Source: Polytrichum commune
Lineage: Eukaryota; Streptophyta; Polytrichopsida; Polytrichales; Polytrichaceae
Length of the DNA: 64,000 nucleotides
Direction: 5' to 3'
NCBI GenBank assembly: GCA_950295325.1
Contig: OX485806.1
Location: 10,416,001 to 10,480,000 of the forward strand
The notes beneath the pieces are model-generated. The model was not told the DNA's origin, did no database searches, and saw nothing but the letters and a program-made list of their open reading frames with translations. Positions 12,053-23,692 of this stretch are shown here, one piece after another. The first letter of the stretch is position 1. Each line of letters opens with the position of its first letter. A program made the position numbers and the translations under genes.

Positions 12053-14197
12053 CCAACAAACAACTTGTATTATGGTTGTTCTATTGCTCTCGTCCAAGGA
12101 TTTCTCATGTAGCCCGCTTTTCCGTAACTTGAACCTATTGCAAGCTCAAGTCGTTGTTTGAATACGACTTAGATTCTATTTATTATGTCATTGCTATCAA
12201 TCGACATGGACAAGTTAAAATAAGTGCGATAGTGAATCCCACAAGTGCTTTTTTGCTTATTGTGATCGGTCACTTGACACATACCAAGATGGGACCACTT
12301 CCATGTAAAAGGAAATCACTTTTGGGAGTCCAACATTGAACTTAGGTGCACCCTTAAGGTAGAAATACCATAAACCATGAAAATAAGGTGATTCACATTG
12401 AAGATATGGTCTTAAAATTATGAGATAAGTTTCCAAGATAGAAGAGGAGGATTCATGAAGAATGCAAGTTGTTTCATATTTATATTCGTTGTAAAAAAAA
12501 ATCTACAATTTTTCAAAGTGGGAAGTTTGTCAAACCCCCTACTTGTTCACTAGATTCTTTTTAAATAGAACATAGTAATGCTCATTTCCACACAGAACAT
12601 CACCTAAACCAGTTAACTTATGACTATATTAAACTGTGATTGATGGTAGTCGAAGATGACTAAATTTGGCCAAACTGAATGTACACGCATTTCAAGTTGC
12701 CAACCTCGCAATTATTGGTTTCAAAATTGACACTTCACTATTTTGATGGAAGTCTACTGCATGGGTAGAGGGTAGTTCACGGTTTATGGTACTTCTACCT
12801 TTTTCGAATGTTTTTTTAGAATAAAAGTTTGCATTTAATCATCCATCAACCACTTTTGCGCCTCATAGGCATTTAAGAGTAGTTGAATTAGGTTCATTGA
12901 CCATATCATATGGTAACTTGTTCCATCCTTCTCAAGTTAGCTTCAATTCATGTACTAGATCAAAATTGGGGTATTGAATTACCTTGAGCTTCTAATCAAC
13001 AAGGGACTTGGCTTTTCCATGAACAACTTTGTCTTAAAATGAATTTTTAAAAGTAAGTAATCTTAGCTAGTTACTAGTTTTTCCATATTAAATTGAAATT
13101 TTCACTGAGCTTTCATTAAGCTTTCATTGAGTTTCACCGAACCTTATGACATGCATTACCCGGGCCCTATTACCACTCAGAGGTAATCTCCACCATGCAT
13201 GTATCTCATGATATGGGATAGAGTCAAGAAGGTGCTATGCAGGGAAAGTTCTACCCTGTGGATGACTTGAACATCGGATGCCAGTTGTTGTGTTGTAGTA
13301 TATTGACCTCTCCTCGTCTATAGCGCCCCCCGCCCCCCCCCCCCTACCTTATTCTAAGAGCGGAAGTTTACTTAGGTTCTAGATAGCTCTATCTAACTTT
13401 TTACATGAATCTCTAGTTGTATATAATTAACTTAGTTTTATCCATATTAGTTATCTAGTTTCCACATTCATCCACATACATCATTCATTCATCCAAGGAC
13501 AAACTATGAGCGATATATTTGTCATCCAATAATATATTTTCTCATCCACCAACTACGTTCATCCTTAAGCACCAACATCCAGGGCCAAAAGTGATCACAT
13601 AGACTCTACCCCTAATGCGATATAGAGCCAACAAAACTTATTAACCAACATACATTTTTCACCTCCAAGGCCTATTTAACACGACATTTTGATACTTTGA
13701 GGGCTTCTCACTTGCACAACATATATTGAATAATAAGCTACAGTTGCGAACTTAATAAGTAAATCTTGCATCAAGCAAAACTTTGGCTTGATGTGTGCCT
13801 TATATTGCATAACTAGTATACCATGTTGACCCCATAAGCTTCAACCAACCCTAACCCTAACGTGATTGAGGTGACGTGGCCGCCCCAAAGGGTGGCATTT
13901 CGGGAATAGGCTATAAGCCTCCTCCTCGACAAGTAAACAAATTTGATGCTTATCTATCTCATTAAATTGGGTTTTAAGTGTTGTTGGTGCACTAACATTA
14001 TAGAGCTACTGATTATAAAGATTGATACCATGAGAAATAGCATCAACAACAACTATAGAACGCTTGTATAAGAATCCTACTAGTGTGCCCTTGGGTCTCA
14101 TATTAGGTCCAATTTGCAAAAGCTTTTACCTATGAATTTCAAATATGATAGCACCTCAACCTACTAAAATATCAGAAAATATAGATGAAATTCAATT
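12053..14197. other. AT-rich intergenic DNA
   Basis: No gene supported; open frames are short. Contains a C-rich run near 13326-13344 and a short telomere-like CCCTAACCCTAA string near 13848. The rest is unclassified decayed sequence. Confidence 0.4.
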
Positions 14198-14653
14198 AAC
14201 AAGAAAACGGCAAAACCGTGAGGCTTTGTCATTTCTTATGAAAGACTATAATTATAGTTGTACACTTTGCTCATGCCAGTTCATGGTTATTTATTATATC
14301 TATAACCATTTTTTTTTCAATTAGATTTTTTTCCAATACATTTTAGGGAACAACTATAGTTAACTAGACATATATAACTATAGTGAACTAGATTCTAGAA
14401 CAACTATAATTGACTATGTTTTTTGGTTGGTCAAATCGCGAACAACTATAGTTACAAAAGGCAACTAGTTAATTAATAATTGAGTTGGTTGGTTAGTTGT
14501 CCAAGGTATGCAAGCTTTCACTATTCACGTTAAATAAATTGAACCAAAAATAGCAAGAACAAGTAATGTGCAAGTGTGAACGCAAAATGGTTAGGAAATT
14601 TGCTCTTGAAACATAGAAGTCGATGCATAATCTTTGTCCTACAAACAAAGCCG
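14198..14653 (-). repeat. Dispersed repeat, copy 2 (family R450), inverted
   Basis: Reverse-oriented partner of 10499-10953, matching along nearly its whole length: AACAAGAAAACGG at its left, the TAGTTAACTA palindromes in the middle, and TCCTACAAACAAAGCC at its right. Together the two copies bracket 3.2 kb including the hAT-like element, so the pair could also be the long inverted ends of one composite element. The third copy at 31133-31551 stands alone, which favours independent insertions. Confidence 0.75.
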
Positions 14654-15925
14654 ACAAAGCCCACAAGGAATACATGCATTTTGCCACACTTGGGCTTCTT
14701 ACGCATTTAGGGGTTAAAGAAGCCTTATTTAAAGACTACATTGAGCAATTGGCTTTTAAGCATTATGAGGCCTTTATAGGGGATGTATCCGTATGGGGAT
14801 ACTATTCATTAAACCTTTCCCCCTCCCCTCCATGTACGGCAATGTATGCCAACAAATTCATCCATATTTACGGTACCTAATAGAAACAAGTGTAGAGGAG
14901 GGCGAAGAACCAAGTTGTGACATGTAACTTAAGGTTCCATGTGAATGTCACTAAGTTAACTATAGTTCATTAGAACTCAATGGAAGAAACTACATACAAC
15001 TACATGGAACCGTAGTTAACTCCCACTCTACAAGATAAGGCATTGGAGGTGGTGGGGAGCTATACATGAGAAATTACACCTAGTCCATTTAAATGGCATT
15101 GGAGTTAACTTAAGTAAACTACAATAAAGATGATATTTATTGTCCCTTCCTATTCGGAATTATGCAATGTTAGATACATTTTATTGTATATCTCTTGTTC
15201 CACCAACAAATGTGAATTTGGTAGTTTGGGCATTTTAGAGCATCAATAACTTTACTTGGCAAAAATCTACATCAGTAGTATAGATCCAAGTAGTAAGTTT
15301 TACTAAATATCATATTTAGTGTAGACTTTCATGTAAGGAAGTACATAGATACTATGTACTTTGTAAGCTAAGTCTCACGCCCTAATTACACCGAAGTTTC
15401 TGTCCGGTTGTAATCGTGAAATTGCTGAAGATTAAATTAAGAAATAGATGTTGGCCCGCCACTTTTCACACTATTACAGTCGGAGATGCCGATGGACGGT
15501 ACCATAACTTGCCGATGTGATCAGTCCCTCACTCTTAAAAATAAGGTGCGTTATTGGAGGGAAGGATTAAAAACTTTCATCCATATGTATCTTTAACCAA
15601 AAGGACTTTTTGCTATTTGTAGAGAGTTACACTTGACGACATTGGATGTGGTGGTGGGGGGGGGGGGTCGATCATGTGGGGTATGTTGCAAGTGAAGCAT
15701 CCGGTAAGGTAAGTTAAGCCTTATCCGGTAAGTCACTCCAATACAAGACAAATTTAACGCAAAGTGGCCGAGGTGTGACGCATTTTTAACGCGAAGCAAA
15801 CCAAGAGTGATAAATTTCTTTAAAGCTCCCAAAGCGTGACTTCCGCATGTGGGGAGATTCTCGGGAATACTTATCCTAAGTTAGTCTTGGAGCTTATTCC
15901 ATCTTTATTTACTACTGACGGAATG
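14654..15925. other. Intergenic DNA upstream of heme oxygenase promoter
   Basis: No gene supported. Contains a G-run at 15654-15667. Low-similarity motifs (for example GTAGTAAGTTTTACTAAATA near 15285) recur elsewhere in the window. Confidence 0.4.
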
Positions 15926-16045
15926 TCGTTACCACGTGGGATTCACGTGGGTGGAAGCCACTAAATGGATGACACGTGGAAGAATCGAGGGGGAACTGTT
16001 GGTGGTAATAAAATAGGGTTATATACAGAGACTATAAAACATCAC
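15926..16045 (+). promoter_or_regulatory. Heme oxygenase promoter: three G-boxes plus TATA
   Basis: Three perfect CACGTG palindromes at 15933-15938, 15944-15949 and 15973-15978 lie 40-85 bp upstream of TATA-like boxes (TTATATAC at 16019-16026; TATAAAA at 16033-16039). G-boxes are bound by plant bZIP (HY5-type) and bHLH (PIF-type) factors, and light control of phytochromobilin synthesis genes is established, so light regulation of HO1 is a reasonable inference. It implies a 5' leader of up to about 730 nt (possibly spliced) before the start at 16791. Confidence 0.6.
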
Positions 16046-16663
16046 AAAGAAGAATAATAATATCTCCCTCCCCCATCCCTTCACTCGTGGCACACCAGTT
16101 GACTGCTCAACGGCGGCCTGGCGCTCCGAATCTACGAATTTGTCTCCGAAATCTCCCAATGGGTACTGGAAATCATCGTATTGGGTACATTCAGGGTGGC
16201 CGCCTCTAACGTGCACGCCTCCCGGCCTAGAGTTTAGTGTGTGTCGCCGGCTCAAGTGCGCTTGCGTCTTATCCCGCCGTGGGCTCCGACACACATCCCC
16301 CGGAACCAAAACCTCAGCATTGGACGCCAAGTCCCAATTCTCACGATTCAATCACCACTGAATTAATTTTTCTAAGTTTCTCACAGGATTTTTTTCGGGA
16401 ATTTTTGTGAATCTTCGGTGCACAATTTGGGTTAGTTTTTTTTCTGTGCACAATTTGGTTTAGTTTTCCTCTGTTTGGCGTGGGGACGGCCTCGAACCAA
16501 TTGACGTACCTGACCAGATTGGTTTGCAGCCTCCTTGTGTGGTAACTTCGCAAAGGGGAAAGTGCATTACTTAGAAGCGAGCCTGTTTGTTGCTTGTTTT
16601 CGGATTTTTCGAAGTTCCGGGAGTGTTTGGAGTGGTTTATTGATTTGAAATTGTGTTGGTAGA

Positions 16664-16712
16664 GCGCGCGCGAGAGAGAGAGAGAGACAGCGAGACAGCG
16701 AGACAGCGAGAT
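16664..16712. repeat. GA/ACAGCGAG microsatellite in HO1 leader
   Basis: A (GA)n run followed by three 8-bp ACAGCGAG-type units about 80 bp upstream of the HO1 start codon, probably within the 5'UTR. Confidence 0.85.
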
Positions 16713-16790
16713 TTGAAATTGTGTTTGAGAGAGACCGGGAGAGAGTTGAAATTGTAGTTGCTGTTGTTGTGAGGTTTTTGTATATCTTAG

Positions 16791-19553
16791 ATGATGGCGT
16801 TGGCGGTAGGGGAGCTCGGCGTATGCCTCGGTGGAGGAGGAGGAGCGGGGGGATCATCTTTCGCACCCGCTTCTTCCGTTCGAGAGAAGATCGTTTGCCA
16901 AAATGGCTGTAACAGCAAATCTGTGCACATGCGGTCCAGCAAACCCTTGCAGAAGAATAGGGTGGAGCTTCGTACTCCAAATTGGTTTGGGAGAGTGTTA
17001 GGGTTTGGAGTAGTGGAAACACCGTCAGCTTCCATATCAACGAGGTGCGGGGCTCGAGCGTCGTCGTCGGCCGAAGCACCGGAGAAGCCGAAGCAGCAGA
17101 GGTACCCTGGGGAGAACAAGGGGTTTGTGGAGGAGATGCGGTTTGTAGCCATGCGCCTGCACACCAAAGATCAAGCTAAGGAAGGGGAGAAGGAGAAGCC
17201 GGCTGATGTGCAGCCTGTGGGGAAGTGGGAGCCTACGGTGGAGGGATACCTCAAGTTTCTTGTGGACAGCAAGAAGGTTTATGATACCATGGAGACAATT
17301 GTCGCCAAAGCCACGCATCCCTCATGTAAGTTTCACCTTTCTCCTCCATGTCGTATTGCCATCTTGCAGTTTTGATAATGGATAAGGAAAGAGTGGAATT
17401 CTTTAACCCTATCTACAATCTCATAGTTGAAGTGAAAGTTTGGTCAGTGTTCTACTTAAAAGAATTGATAGGCTTCTGACAACAGAGCTCCCTAAATGTA
17501 AAGGTGGCAGACTATCAAATTCAAATGTGTCCGATGACCTATGTAATCTGCAGCCTTTACCCTCAGATGGTTTATGAAGAGAAAAATTCTTTCTATTTTG
17601 CATCTGCATTCATTTTGGGATCTTGCAGTTATGATAGAATTCGGGAGTCCTATCTGCAATCGCTTGATTGAAGTGAACGAGTGGTTATATTCTACTTAGA
17701 GATTTGGTAGGCTCCTGAAAACAGACCCTCAATTGGTATCAAAACTCTTATCAAATGAAATTTGTCCGATGACCTAAATCATCTGCAGCTCTACCCTCAC
17801 CCAATTTTATGGGGAGAAAATTTTTGGTTTTATGTTGGCATTTCCGTTATTAGTGTTGGTTACGATTGCCGTCCTTCTAAGTCCGTGTAGTTGGCGACTC
17901 GTCATAGCCTCCACATCGTATGAACATCTTGGCAGTTTGTGATGGAGGAGGGTCGGTCGAACGGAAGAGTGGGAATCTGTGGTTGAAGTGAAAGAGAGGT
18001 CACTGTTCTACTTAGAGATTTGATAGACTTCTAGACCCAGAGCTTCCCCAATTCAAAGGTGACAAAAGTTTTATCAATTCAAATTTGTCTAATGACTTAC
18101 ATAGTATGCAGCCCTTACCCTCAGATGATCTATGGAGAGCAACCAAGGTTTTGTTGCTTCATCATCTTGTTCAATTTGGCATCCCCAGCCTTAGTGTTGG
18201 TTATGTTTACCTCCCTTCATGTCAGTGCAAGTGGCCACCTCAACACCTGCTAGTGCTTTTGATTTGCTTCCTGTACTAACAAAGATTGCTCATGATTGCA
18301 GATGAGCTTTTCAGGAACACTGGGTTGGAGCGCGCAGAAAAGCTAGCAAAGGATTTGGAGTGGTTTTCGAGCCAAGGTCACACCATTCCTGAGCCCGGGC
18401 CAGCTGGAACATCGTATTCTGAATTGTTAACGGAACTCTCTGAAACAAATGTGCCTGCTTTCATTTGCCACTTTTACAACGTCTACTTTGCGCATTCAGC
18501 TGGTGGAAAGTTCATTGGAAAGAAGGTGTGTGCAATGCTATATCCAAGTTGAAAGCCAGGATCCAGTGTGTTTGTATTGAGAGTTCTCCTATGTTGTGTT
18601 TTGAAGAAAGATGGAGGTCTCAAGTCTTAGGGAATAACAATTGGGTGCTCTTGGATCAGTTTCAAGCTGACCTGTTGGGGGGTTTTGGTTGAGTTTTATG
18701 AGACTAGGAACCTCTTGTAGACCCTTTTGGTCATCACAAATGCAGTACACTCAACGGTGAACTCAATTGGAAAATATTTAAAAGGCAAGAAAGTCATGGT
18801 GTGCTGCAGAGGCAAGGGTAATAGGAGGTATCACAGACACCCCATTATTAACTTTCTATTTGAGTTACAAACTCTTTCTCCATCGATTTTGAGGTGGGTG
18901 CGATGTGGACATGTTGTTGGTACAGGTTGCAGAGATGATACTGGATGGAAGAGAGCTAGAATTCTACAAGTGGGATGGGGAGCTTTCTGAACTTTTGGCT
19001 GCAGTGAAGGCCAATTTGAATAAAGTTGCGGAGGTGAGAACAATGAACTGTGTCCTTTTATCTTTTCATCAGGATGCTGGGATTTGGAAGAGTATATGTG
19101 TAACAAATGATAGCAGACTAGTGATATACGAGGACTGTAAGGTTTTTCTTGGTATGACACTTTATATTTGCCAAGTACAATATATATACAGAGCTCTTGT
19201 GGAAACAAGTGAGAGCATGTATCTCTCATTTTCGAGTTGGTGTGTTAACAGGAGGTTTTGGAATGTCTTTTAAAGTTTCATAGGAATGTAGCATCTCTGC
19301 ATTTTGAAGGCTTCCTTTTACGTTGGATCTCATAGTTGCTTATTTTCCATCCACTTTAGAATGTTGAATATTTGTGTCAATTTTCCAACCACATCACAAC
19401 ATGTGAACATTATCAGGTCACTCTGAACCTGAGCAATTTGTAATGTATGATTTCCAGGAATGGACAAGGGAAGAGAAGAACAAGTGTTTGGAGGAAACAG
19501 AAAACTCCTTCAAGTATTCTGGAAAGATCTTGCGTGAAATCATCTCTCAATAG
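16791..19553 (+). CDS. HO1: Plastid heme oxygenase 1 (HY1-type), 4 exons
   Basis: Exons 16791-17325, 18302-18525, 18926-19033 and 19458-19553 join in phase to give 320 aa. It opens heme to biliverdin IXalpha with ferredoxin-derived electrons in the plastid, the first step toward the phytochrome chromophore. Residues 1 to about 95 are Ser/Gly/Arg-rich and low in acidic residues, a typical transit peptide. The haem-ligating proximal His is H124 in [15 protein letters not shown]. The distal-helix signature [14 protein letters not shown] ends at G247, and the family-wide [11 protein letters not shown] block follows in exon 3. The C-terminus (EEWTREEKN...FKYSG) matches plant HO1 to the last residues. 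Length is slightly above the roughly 280 aa usual in flowering plants because of the long transit peptide. All catalytic landmarks are intact. Two adjacent ATGs open the frame; the first is used here. It is the HO1 rather than HO2 type, since the His ligand is retained. Confidence 0.96.
17341..18260 (+). repeat. Three-unit tandem array in HO1 intron 1
   Basis: Units begin near 17363, 17622 and 17928 with (A)TCTTG(G)CAGTT. Each contains GTTGAAGTGAA, TCTACTTAGAGATTTG(A/G)TAG, AATTTGTC(C/T)GATGAC, a CTGCAGC...TACCCTCA string and TATGGGAG-type sequence. Spacing is about 260 and 306 bp. The third unit runs into the sequence preceding the true acceptor at 18301. Almost the whole 976-bp intron is built from this unit. 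Confidence 0.85.
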
Positions 19554-20500
19554 AAGACTAGGAGTTTCAGTTCTACAGTCGTGGGTAGTAATTTGAAAAA
19601 TGTCTGTATTGGGGTCTGAATGAAGCCTGCAAACACATTCCTATTTATTTTTGGCGTGAGTAGTCAAACCAATGGAGGTAAAACTACTGCGCACCTGCAA
19701 TACTTTTAGCTTTAAACTCAAAGATGTGTACATGCTGTTACAATTCTAAAAAGTCTTTAGTGCCACGAGCCCTGTTCGTGTAAAGTGGTGCATACCACCC
19801 TTGTATGATGACGTGGTTGCAGATTGGGCAGTGAGTGCAACATATGTGGTTTATGCGGAGGTGATTTGTGCTCTGAAAACCCCTTGTAAGTAGACATTTA
19901 CTTGGGTGGGGCCCATTTATGAAGTGTAATTTGAAACAGGTGTTTCATTTCCACATATGTCTGCCCATGTCTCTTGTATCAGTTCTTTGAAACCAAAGCT
20001 GAAAGGTGAAGGTCTTATTTAGTGTGGAGGTTAGTCTTGAATCTCAAGTGTTTATTTGGTTATGCAATACTCCACTTCTGATTGGACTGGGTATGTGAAG
20101 GCTTAAGATTTGTGTTGAACTTTTTGAGCTTATTGTGTACAAATAGGAGCTTGTTTAAGGTATGCTTACAGAATCTACAGTATGTATTGGACTCTTGGTT
20201 AGAAATCAGTGAGAAATAAGCATCACAAGAATCTCAACCTTAAAGGTTCAATGTATTCATAGTACAAGAAATTTAATGAAATTTGATAGGTGATGACATT
20301 TCAATCTAGCGGCTTTGTCGGATTGTCTAAGTTATGCTGAGCCACCTCCCAAAGCCTACAAGATGGAAATTCTAAGGGACCTGATTCTTTTGATGGGAAA
20401 TGTCTAGGTTAAGGTATGTACACTGTTGATGGTATTTTAGTGTCATCTGCTTTCTGGAGTAAGGTTGTGCAATAACTTAGAATGTAAGTTTTTACCAAGT
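19554..20500. other. HO1 3' flank
   Basis: Probable 3'UTR followed by unremarkable intergenic sequence. No gene seen. Confidence 0.4.
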
Positions 20501-20900
20501 AAGGTTGAGGGATCTATAAGCGATAAAAGAAGAGAGTTTGCATCTGTTTAGGAGTAATAATGGGGAATTGTTTTCTTGTGAAGAGAAACTTATTCCAAGG
20601 AGAATGCAACTGTTTTTAGATTTTTTTTCATGAATATAGAAATTGCTACATATTTTGAAGCAGTAAAGTTTAGGGTAACACACATAGTTGATCTACAGGT
20701 TAACCCATAACCGCTCATCTAAATGCTAATTCTTGGCTATGATAGTTGTCAAAACTCTTATGAGTTTAATCATTCACAAGTTGCCAACACATAAACCTTA
20801 ACTATGTTTGCCTAAAAATTATAGGTCTCACTCATGTGGGCATTACATGACCCTAGTGAGCTGTTAAATGGACTTGGTTGACTATGGATGCCTCGACCTT
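20501..20900 (+). repeat. Direct repeat, copy 1
   Basis: About 400 bp repeated at 22132-22690. Shared landmarks in order: GGTTGAG..ATCTATAA, GATAAAA.AAGAGAGTTTGC, GGGAATTGTTTT, TTTCATGAATA, AGGGTAACACA, GGTTAACCCATAA, GTTGTCAAAACTCTTATGAG, CATTACATGACCCT and GCCTCGACCTT. No protein-like frame. Confidence 0.75.
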
Positions 20901-21414
20901 AAGTTGTTTGTGTTTCATATTATCCAAACAACCTATTTGATCTTTATGGATATAATATGTGACCTATAGCAAGAATAAGGAGCATTGCGTAATCTCAAAT
21001 AGTAAGTGACACTAAATACCATAAATAGTGTAAGACTTATGTGGCCACTCTTTTAATTGGACAGTTTCATGAAAAGAGATAAATTAAGGAATGCGAAGAG
21101 CGGCACTGCATCAAAATTATCAACCATTATTGCTCATTTCATGAAATAATTTAGTCTTTGAAACCCAATTCCAATAGCTTGAGATGCTCTCAGATAAGTT
21201 CGATTACAATGTGTTTAATGTTTAGGGTCAAATCACATGTACATGTCTTAACTGTCGGGGAGTTAAAATGGGTGATGTCATCAATCTAGAATGGTGACAT
21301 TGAACTCTCGTTAATATACCCCTTTGCCAATCTCCATCATCTCTGTCGGCGAAACATGTGTATCTTATTCAAGCACCCTACTTTTGGGTGTAAAATGGTG
21401 TGTTATTCTCCTAT

Positions 21415-21485
21415 AACCAAACATTTCAAATATTATTCGATGATCTCCTTTAACCAAACATTTCAAATGTTATTCGAAGGATCAT
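21415..21485 (+). repeat. Short tandem duplication, ~37-bp unit
   Basis: The phrase AACCAAACATTTCAAAT, followed by TTATTCGA and GATC, occurs twice in succession. Confidence 0.7.
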
Positions 21486-22131
21486 CGTGACGGGATATTG
21501 GTTGGGATAGCCAAGCCCAAAGTAAACATTAAACGCCCACTCAACATCAACCACTACAAACACACTTATATGACCGCTTAAAGAAGACTGTATAGTTGCT
21601 CTTTGAAAATTCATCACAAATCTACATTTGGTCACCTTGATCTCATTCTAATGGTAGTTACTCCTTTGGTAAGATACATTCATTAAAGTGCAAACTCAAT
21701 TTCATGAATTTGCAAACCAATTTAGCAATAGTTTCCATCAATTTCATTGGAATCATGAACCAAGTTCACTATGTAGACAATCAATTTAACTTGAACTTTC
21801 AACCAATTTCACGACATGTTGTGAACTATTTCGTGATTTGGTACCCATATTCACAATTTCACAAAACCAAACTCATGAATTGTATAATTTTATTTCACAA
21901 ATAATGGTACAATACAACATGTATAAGATTCTCCTAATCCCCCCATGACTAGTTCTTCCAAAATTTTGATTGACCTCTCTTATCCAACCTTGGATCATGT
22001 TTGCAATGATTGCTTTTACATCGTTGTTAATGTGACCTACTGTAATAGAGTAATTTGTACATAATTTGCTCATCAACTAGAAAAAAATTCAAACGTTATT
22101 GCAATTGCAAAAAAGTCAAACTTCTTGGAAG

Positions 22132-22690
22132 TAGGGTTGAGACATCTATAACCGATAAAATAAGAGAGTTTGCCTATATTTAGGAGGTGTAGTAGTAGGG
22201 AATTGTTTTTCTTTGCAAAGAGAAACAACATAACATTATTCAATTGCCATCAACCGTTACATTCTAATAATATCATCATATTGCTTCACTTGAGTATTTC
22301 AATAATGCTATGTTGTGAAAATAAATATAGTATAATTCCAAATAAAATCTATCTTATTCCCGGCCCCACTCAACGTATGAACTCGGCATAATAATGTCAT
22401 GGAATCTAAAGAGAGTGCACAAAAAAAGTTAAATTTCTTTCATGAATACAGATTTTGCTACAAATTTCCAAGTGGTCAAGTTAGGGTAACACATAGTCAA
22501 TCTATAGGTTAACCCATAATCGCTTGTCTGAACGCTAATGCTTGGCTACGACAGTTGTCAAAACTCTTATGAGGGTAATCAATCACAACCAACCACCACG
22601 TAAACTTTAACTCCATTCACCTAGAAATATATAGATCTCACCCATGTCGACATTACATGACCCTGGTGAGCAGTTACATGGCTCGACCTT
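22132..22690 (+). repeat. Direct repeat, copy 2 (interrupted)
   Basis: Second copy of 20501-20900. It is longer because roughly 150-200 bp between the GGGAATTG block (near 22199) and the TTTCATGAATACAG block (near 22437) have no counterpart in copy 1, so either an insertion here or a deletion there. Confidence 0.7.
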
Positions 22691-22724
22691 GATCAACATG
22701 GCACATCATATTTAGTGCCACACA

Positions 22725-22943
22725 AAGGTAGCTCAACCTGACACCAACACCAACACCAAACCACTCAAATGAAAGAGGCAGCTTCATTTTAGATTGAAAG
22801 TCGGGTTTTCCTTTACAAAAGTAGTAAAGAATGAGAGATCCTTTGAATGTCCCACATTTGCATTCTAAATCGGAGTGCACCCACCCATTCACTTGGATGG
22901 TCAGTGGTTCAGCGTTGGTGTTGGCATTGGGTTGAGCTGCCTT
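22725..22943. mobile_element. 219-bp TIR element (MITE-like)
   Basis: Ends are inverted: AAGGTAGCTCAACC at 22725-22738 pairs with GGTTGAGCTGCCTT at 22930-22943. The match continues inward through imperfect ACACCAACACC/GGTGTTGG blocks for about 45 bp per arm. No convincing target-site duplication was found, so the superfamily is unassigned. It could also simply be a foldback repeat. Confidence 0.55.
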
Positions 22944-23692
22944 ACACCAGATATTTACAAAGTGTAGCCAGCCAACAAATGGAGTGGAAAGATGATTCTA
23001 TTTCCCCATTTCAAATACAATGGAAGACTCTGAAAAAGGTGTTTCGTCAAGACATCTACTGTGTAACCCATGCACCCTAATGGTGCAGGCCGTTTAAGTC
23101 ATCCTTCCATGCAACAATTATTGACAATATCATGATTGCAATTTTCTGGTCAACTTACTCTGGCTCCTTAATCATGTACATTCACACCCACTATTCTAAC
23201 AAATGACCGGAATCTGAATCTCCAACACTGCTGGATTCAAAGTTTCTCTAACAGCAATCACCTTAGAATGGCAAAACTGAAATGCAAAAGCCTTGAGTAA
23301 TAGTACAGGTGAATTGCACTCACTTTTGTAAATCCAGTTCATGTGTACATACACAACAGGACTGTCGTATTATCTGAACCAAGTGTGACTTGATGACTTC
23401 AAATTTCAATAGAGTGGAGATAATGATTTGAACTGATCTTACTTCTGAAACATCAGTTCCCAAGTGCTCTTCTGCACAGTTAACCCATCTTACAAAAGCC
23501 AAAACCCTCAGGTCTCTCTTCTCTCTCTACCAAATAAAAAGGCTTGTTGCTGGCTACTGAAGAGATCTACAATTACTTCCTCGTCCTCTTCTATAAAGAG
23601 GGGTTCCTATAGCGAGGATCCGTTGCAATTGTCTTTATGTGCAACACACAAATTACTCATCATGTTGCCCATTAAAAACTGGAAGCACCTAC
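22944..23692. other. Intergenic / 3'UTR of the GTE gene
   Basis: No gene seen. The part nearest 23692 is probably the 3'UTR of the minus-strand GTE gene. Confidence 0.4.

Noticed and set aside
15987-16360. Possible Copia-type 3' LTR (purine run followed by TGTTGG)
   Set aside because: No matching LTR, primer-binding site or internal coding sequence. The G-box/TATA layout explains the region better as the HO1 promoter.
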